Shown here piece after piece: positions 8,248 through 11,142 of a stretch of 11,142 nt of DNA. The stretch lies in NCBI GenBank assembly GCA_000437375.1, contig FR898219.1, positions 58,688 to 69,829 on the forward strand, given 5' to 3'. The first letter of the stretch is position 1. Each line of letters opens with the position of its first letter. The notes beneath the pieces are model-generated. The model was given only the letters and a program-made list of their open reading frames with translations, was not told where the DNA came from and made no database searches. This DNA is from Eubacterium sp. CAG:841. Its GTDB lineage: Bacteria > Bacillota > Clostridia > Oscillospirales > CAG-272. The position numbers were made by a program, and so were the translations under genes.

Positions 8248-8628
8248 ATGCTCAAAATAAAACCGATAAGAGAAAAATCCGAGCAGGAGCGGCTCTGTAC
8301 ATTGTGTGATGTCGAATACAAGGAAACATATCTTGCGTACGGCGCGTACGAGGACGAGACTCCTCTCGGTATAAGTCAGTTTATAATAAGCGGAAACGCA
8401 GGTTATATAAGCGAAATAGCGCCCGTAAAGGACACTTTCGACGCTGAAGCTATGTTTATACTCGGCAGGGGGGTTGAGAACTTTATGGACATAGTAGGCG
8501 CGCACGATGCTTATTATAACGGGGAAGATGCTCCGTTTATACGTTCTCTCGGATTTTCGGAAAGCGAAGGCAAATTATATATGAATCTTTCCGCATTTTT
8601 TGCAGATCCGTGCAAAAATAAAAAATAG
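8248..8628 (+). CDS. Short GNAT-like protein of unknown function
   Basis: The 126-residue product begins directly after the rluB stop codon, with AAGGA at 8234-8238 about 9 bases upstream. The order of elements suggests a reduced GNAT fold. A mid-region strand (YLAYGAYEDETPLGISQFII) is followed by GYISEIAPV, then a helix (AEAMFILGRGVENFMDIVG). The C-terminal part is DAYYNGEDAPFIRSLGF, reminiscent of the end of N-acetyltransferases, where a residue is followed by F..LGF. The acetyl-CoA pyrophosphate loop (R/Q-x-x-G-x-G/A) is not clearly present and the protein is shorter than typical GNATs (about 140-170). It may therefore be catalytically inactive or a binding protein. It is the last gene of the long operon. 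Confidence 0.6.
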   Translation: MLKIKPIREKSEQERLCTLCDVEYKETYLAYGAYEDETPLGISQFIISGNAGYISEIAPVKDTFDAEAMFILGRGVENFMDIVGAHDAYYNGEDAPFIRSLGFSESEGKLYMNLSAFFADPCKNKK

Positions 8629-8631
8629 CGG

Positions 8632-8660
8632 TTTACAAACGCTTTGCTTTTTGATATAAT
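8632..8660 (+). promoter_or_regulatory. Strong sigma-A-type promoter of prfB
   Basis: TTTACA at 8632-8637 and TATAAT at 8655-8660 are separated by exactly 17 bases, with an additional TGa extended -10 at 8652-8654. Transcription should begin near 8667, giving a leader of about 36 bases. This is the best-matching promoter in the window and starts a separate transcription unit from the lon operon. Confidence 0.85.
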
Positions 8661-8672
8661 ATAAACAAGAAA

Positions 8673-8686
8673 GCCGATATATCGGC
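8673..8686 (+). promoter_or_regulatory. Palindrome in the prfB 5' leader
   Basis: GCCGATATATCGGC is a perfect 14-base palindrome lying a few bases after the predicted transcription start and immediately before the ribosome site GGAAGGA (8687-8693). It could form a short hairpin at the 5' end of the mRNA or be a repressor site. Its function is unknown. Confidence 0.5.
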
Positions 8687-8702
8687 GGAAGGACGTATTA
8701 AC

Positions 8703-9806
8703 ATGATAATCAGACTTGAAGAAGCCAAATACAAATTGCAGGGACTTGAAGAAGCCGTAAAGGAGCTTGGCTCTGCACTGAAAATAGAAAAGCTGCGTGA
8801 AAACGCAAAGACGCTTGAGGAAAAAACCTTTGAAGCAAACTTCTGGGACGATCAGGAAAAGTCCGGAACTACGCTTCAGGAACTCAAGCGCACAAAGGAT
8901 AAGATAGAAGCTTACGAAAAGCTGTGCAGACGTATAGAGGATTCGCTTACGCTTGCCGAAATGGGAATTGAAGAAAACGACGAAAGCGTTTGCGATGAGG
9001 TCGATTCCGAAGTAAAGGACCTTGAAAAGAGCATAGAATCAATGAATATTGAAACGCTCCTTTCCGGACCTTACGACAGAAATAACGCTATCCTTTCGTT
9101 CCATCCGGGAGCAGGCGGCACGGAAGCGCAGGATTGGGCTTCGATGCTTTACAGAATGTACACCCGTTGGGCGGAACGTCACGGATATACCGTAAAGCTT
9201 CTCGATTGGCTTGACGGCGACGAGGCGGGACTCAAAAGCGCAACGATACTTATCGAAGGCACGAACGCTTACGGATATCTCAAAAGCGAAAACGGCGTGC
9301 ATCGCCTTGTGAGAATTTCTCCGTTCGACGCTTCGGGAAGAAGACATACTTCGTTTGCTTCGGTTGAGGTTACTCCCGAAATGGATGACGACGACAGTAT
9401 AGTTATCAAACCCGAAGATATTGAAGTCACGGCGCACCGTTCGAGCGGCGCGGGTGGTCAGCACATAAACAAAACCGACTCCGCTATACGAATAGTTCAT
9501 AAGCCGACGGGAATAGTTGTCGGATGTCAGACCGAGCGCAGCCAGCTTCAGAACAAGGAAACCGCAATGAAAATGCTCCGCTCGAAGCTTGCGGAGATCA
9601 AACGCCGCGAAAACCTTGAAAAAATCGACGATATTCGCGGAGATAAATCAAACATTGAGTGGGGATCTCAGATCCGCTCGTATGTTTTCATGCCGTACAC
9701 GCTTGCAAAGGACAACCGCACAGGCTGTGAAGACGGCGATATAAACGCTGTTATGGACGGCGAAATTGATGAGTTCATAAACGCATACCTTAAAAGTATA
9801 GCGTAA
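8703..9806 (+). CDS. prfB: Peptide chain release factor 2, without programmed frameshift
   Basis: RF2 recognises UGA and UAA stop codons in the ribosomal A site and triggers peptide release. The 367-residue protein has the helical domain 1 (about 1-110, with FWDD at 47-50). The stop-codon anticodon tripeptide SPF is at 206-208, and the catalytic GGQ at 251-253 within SSGAGGQHINKTDSA. SPF rather than PxT identifies RF2 rather than RF1. In most bacteria a UGA after about codon 24 forces a +1 frameshift. Here the equivalent place reads GCA CTG AAA (8775-8783) and the frame is open throughout. The ATG at 8703 follows GGAAGGA by about 9 bases. It is co-transcribed with the small membrane protein gene that follows after 30 bases. 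Confidence 0.97.
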   Translation: MIIRLEEAKYKLQGLEEAVKELGSALKIEKLRENAKTLEEKTFEANFWDDQEKSGTTLQELKRTKDKIEAYEKLCRRIEDSLTLAEMGIEENDESVCDEVDSEVKDLEKSIESMNIETLLSGPYDRNNAILSFHPGAGGTEAQDWASMLYRMYTRWAERHGYTVKLLDWLDGDEAGLKSATILIEGTNAYGYLKSENGVHRLVRISPFDASGRRHTSFASVEVTPEMDDDDSIVIKPEDIEVTAHRSSGAGGQHINKTDSAIRIVHKPTGIVVGCQTERSQLQNKETAMKMLRSKLAEIKRRENLEKIDDIRGDKSNIEWGSQIRSYVFMPYTLAKDNRTGCEDGDINAVMDGEIDEFINAYLKSIA

Positions 9807-9836
9807 AATATAATTATTTGAAGGGAGATTTTTATT

Positions 9837-10139
9837 ATGAAAAACAAAAAACTTCTTGCAGGATTTGTAATGACAATAGGATCTGTCGCTTCGCTTATTA
9901 CATCTATTATTATGACAGCCAAAAAGAGAAGAGAGCTTGGCGGATTCTTTCTCGGACTTGGTCTTATCACCGGCGTTATAGGCGCTTATATGCAGTTTGA
10001 AGGCAAACATTCCGAGCTTCTTACGGAAACGTGCGGATGCGGCGACCCCGATTGTGAGGATTGCTGCGATAACGACCCCGAACAGCAGGAAGATTGCGAT
10101 ATCGACGAAGGAGAGCTTTTCTCCCGCGACGGCGAGTAA
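9837..10139 (+). CDS. Small two-helix membrane protein with Cys-rich acidic tail
   Basis: I do not recognise this 100-residue protein. It has a short basic N-terminus (MKNKK), a first hydrophobic helix (about 6-27), a basic turn (KKRRE, about 29-33) and a second hydrophobic helix (about 35-52). A hydrophilic tail follows with six cysteines at 66, 68, 73, 76, 77 and 87, four of them in CGCGDPDCEDCC, amid many Asp and Glu. The basic loop between the helices suggests a hairpin with both termini on the outer side, but this is uncertain. The Cys cluster could bind a metal or form disulfides. The ATG at 9837 has GGGAGA about 9 bases upstream. It shares the prfB transcript and ends just before a strong terminator. 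Confidence 0.8.
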   Translation: MKNKKLLAGFVMTIGSVASLITSIIMTAKKRRELGGFFLGLGLITGVIGAYMQFEGKHSELLTETCGCGDPDCEDCCDNDPEQQEDCDIDEGELFSRDGE

Positions 10140-10152
10140 TTAAAATCCACAT

Positions 10153-10195
10153 AAAACATCAGCCCTTGCCAAATGGCAAGGGCTGATGTTTTTTT
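10153..10195 (+). terminator. Strong intrinsic terminator of the prfB unit (possibly bidirectional)
   Basis: An 18-bp perfect stem, AAAACATCAGCCCTTGCC (10153-10170) paired with 10175-10192, encloses the loop AAAT. The T tract continues to 10195. The A-run on the left arm gives a short T-run on the minus strand, so it may also stop the convergent Xre transcript. The final T is the last base of that gene's stop codon. Confidence 0.93.
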
Positions 10196-10398
10196 CAGCG
10201 CTTCTGAAATTCGTGACCCGTCAAAAGATAGTCAATTGAAACATTAAAATATTCGCTCATCGCACGGAGCATACGCAGGCTCGGCTCACGTCTGCCCGTT
10301 TCATAATGAGACAGCGCTTCGCGCGTGATGTTTAAGTCCATTGCCACCTTTTGCTGATTTAAATTGCGTTGTTTGCGTACCAGCTTCAGATATTCCAT
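10195..10398 (-). CDS. Small Xre-family HTH transcriptional regulator
   Basis: The 67-residue protein is almost only a Cro/C1-type helix-turn-helix. It begins YLKLVRKQRNLNQQKVAMDL, continues with the recognition-helix region ITREALSHYETGRREPSL, and ends with MLRAMSEYFNVSIDYLLTG, the usual Xre domain closure. I choose the ATG at 10396-10398 because GGAGA (plus-strand TCTCC at 10405-10409) is spaced about 6-7 bases before it. The open frame continues upstream without a credible start, and that extension covers promoter-like AT-rich sequence. It is convergent with the prfB unit and divergent from the prepilin-like gene. It may repress itself and possibly that neighbour through the GTAAC repeats between them. 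No sensor domain is present. Confidence 0.88.
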   Translation of the reverse strand: MEYLKLVRKQRNLNQQKVAMDLNITREALSHYETGRREPSLRMLRAMSEYFNVSIDYLLTGHEFQKR

Positions 10399-10413
10399 AT
10401 GTAGTCTCCTTTC

Positions 10414-10542
10414 GTAACTGCTTACATTCATTATTGTAACAAAAAGTAACAATAATTGTGGTACGAATTGTAACAAAACGCACCACGACAGGATTTTATT
10501 CCAAAAAATACGTCCGAGCGCGCCGCCGATACATAACGTAAC
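10414..10542. repeat. Five GTAAC direct repeats, candidate operator
   Basis: GTAAC occurs on the plus strand at 10414, 10436, 10446, 10470 and 10538, all in one orientation. Two copies sit in a longer 12-base direct repeat, ATTGTAACAAAA, at 10433-10444 and 10467-10478 (34 bases apart). The copies at 10436 and 10446 are one helical turn apart. A TTATTGT/ACAATAA inverted pair also spans 10431-10455. The cluster lies directly upstream of the minus-strand Xre gene and includes TACAAT (minus strand, 10438-10433), a possible -10 of that gene with no clear -35. Binding by the Xre protein is an inference from position. Confidence 0.5.
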
Positions 10543-10545
10543 ATT

Positions 10546-10574
10546 TTGCCCCCTATAAAGAGTTATTATATAGA
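10546..10574 (+). promoter_or_regulatory. Candidate promoter of the prepilin-like gene
   Basis: TTGCCC at 10546-10551 and TATAGA at 10569-10574 are 17 bases apart; an alternative -10 is TATATA at 10567-10572. The match is moderate. It would start transcription near 10580, leaving a leader of about 150 bases, and it lies just beyond the last GTAAC copy (10538-10542). Confidence 0.45.
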
Positions 10575-10580
10575 TAAAGT

Positions 10581-10716
10581 CAGGCGGTGTTTTTTGCATG
10601 CGCTGACCGAAAAAAGCGTGCCTGCGGCTACCGATTGCAGTATCCGGATAATGCTGCGAACGGCCGACCCGGGGGAAAGTTTTTCCGCAGACCGCAACAC
10701 ATTTTTTTATTTTTAT
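10581..10716 (+). promoter_or_regulatory. Structured 5' leader of unknown class
   Basis: The leader can fold into several stems: GCA-CGCT/AGCGTGC (10596-10604 with 10615-10621, one bulge), GCAGTAT/ATGCTGC with one G-U pair (10637-10643 with 10651-10657), CGGC/GCCG (10625-10628 with 10663-10666), an alternative outer CTGCGG/CCGCAG (10622-10627 with 10685-10690), and CGGTG/TACCG (10585-10589 with 10629-10633). A T-rich stretch (10702-10714) precedes the ribosome site. Mutually exclusive pairings plus a poly-T tract are what a riboswitch or attenuator would need, but I cannot match it to a known class. It lacks the core of c-di-GMP-I or -II aptamers and only partly resembles a thiamine pyrophosphate element. 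Confidence 0.3.
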
Positions 10717-10729
10717 AGGAGGATCCACT

Positions 10730-11142
10730 ATGAGAAACAAAAAGGGCTTTACCCTTGTTGAACTGGTAATTGTTATAGCTGTTATAGCAATTCTCGCCGG
10801 CGTTATGATCGGTACGTTCGCAAGCGTGGTAAAGAAAGCAAAAGAGTCTGCCAAGATGCAGGAAATGACTGCTCAGAAGCAGGAACAGATCGCAAACGAC
10901 ATCGACCAGAAGCTTAAAAATGCTGAATGGCTCGGCTGGACTGACTTCGAAGAGAAGCTTGCTGATGCAGTTTCAAAAGCTATGTCCGGCAAAGAAGTTG
11001 GTGCAGATAAGTCCAAAGAAGTAAAGGCAGCAGTTGAAGAAGCTGTAAGCGCAGCTTTTGCAAAATATGCGGCTTCTCTCGGACAGAGCAACACAGGTCT
11101 TACAGCTGATCAGGTTAAGTACATAGTTGAAACAGCTCTTTC
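10730..11142 (+). CDS. Prepilin-like protein with type IV N-terminal methylation motif (partial, 3' end outside window)
   Basis: The frame is open from ATG 10730 to the window end (137 complete codons, no stop), so the gene is incomplete. The N-terminus MRNKKGFTLVELVIVIAVIA is a class III signal: a short basic leader, cleavage expected after Gly6, Phe at +1, Glu at +5, then a hydrophobic helix (to about residue 30). Prepilin peptidase would process it and a type IV pilus or type II secretion-like machine would assemble it. After the helix the sequence (about 34-137) is strongly helical, rich in Ala, Lys, Glu and Gln, with repeated [ED]-V-K-x-x-V-E-x-A motifs. A perfect AGGAGG at 10717-10722 is 7 bases upstream. 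Of 23 Ala codons, 20 are GCT or GCA, unlike the GCG/GCC-rich neighbours, suggesting high expression or a different origin. Confidence 0.85.
   Translation, partial: MRNKKGFTLVELVIVIAVIAILAGVMIGTFASVVKKAKESAKMQEMTAQKQEQIANDIDQKLKNAEWLGWTDFEEKLADAVSKAMSGKEVGADKSKEVKAAVEEAVSAAFAKYAASLGQSNTGLTADQVKYIVETAL

Noticed and set aside
8629..8650. Terminator between the GNAT-like gene and prfB
   Set aside because: AGC-GTT/AAC-GCT can pair, but the stem is about 6 bp with a bulge, and it coincides with the -35 region of the prfB promoter. It is too weak to call.
10581..10690. A true thiamine pyrophosphate riboswitch
   Set aside because: One 13-base match and a similar outline exist, but the CTGAGA motif is missing, P5 cannot pair as in the known structure, and the downstream gene has no link to thiamine.
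10195..10854. Minus-strand open frame of 219 codons containing the Xre domain
   Set aside because: Only the last 67 residues look like protein. The upstream part runs through the AT-rich intergenic region and antisense to the prepilin start. A good ribosome site precedes the internal ATG at 10398.
1..11142. CRISPR array, tRNA or rRNA genes, insertion sequence
   Set aside because: No regularly spaced repeats, cloverleaf-like segments, rRNA signatures or transposase genes were found on either strand.

Overview
The window looks like a chromosomal housekeeping segment from a low-to-mid GC Gram-positive bacterium of the class Clostridia, probably Oscillospirales-like. The lineage is inferred from gene content and order (scpA-scpB-DUF2953-gerW-dacF-rluB), AGGAG-type ribosome binding sites, use of GTG and TTG starts, and a LonA protease without a bacteroidal or proteobacterial context. 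No rRNA, tRNA, insertion sequence, phage gene or CRISPR array is visible.

Region 1 (1-162) holds the terminator of an upstream gene and the promoter of lon. Region 2 (163-8628) is a dense run of ten same-strand genes with gaps of at most 49 bases and no convincing internal terminator. They are lon (protease), engB (ribosome assembly GTPase), an M50 site-2-protease-like membrane peptidase, scpA and scpB (condensin partners of SMC), a DUF2953 membrane-anchored protein, a GerW/YtfJ family protein, a DacF/DacB-type D-Ala-D-Ala carboxypeptidase, an RsuA/RluB-type pseudouridine synthase, and a short GNAT-like protein. The genes combine protein quality control, ribosome maturation, chromosome segregation and envelope or spore-cortex work, and are probably transcribed as one unit.

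Region 3 (8629-10200) has its own strong promoter. It drives prfB (release factor 2, without the usual programmed frameshift) and a 100-residue two-helix membrane protein with a cysteine-rich acidic tail. It ends at an 18-bp-stem terminator. Region 4 (10195-11142) is accessory in character. A small Xre-family repressor is on the minus strand, followed by a 331-base divergent intergenic region with five GTAAC repeats and a structured leader. The 5' part of a prepilin-like gene then runs off the window end.

Most of the window is ordinary core genome. The parts that deserve a second look are the regulator/leader/prepilin region at the right end, the loss of prfB autoregulation by frameshifting, and the unrecognised Cys-cluster membrane protein behind prfB.
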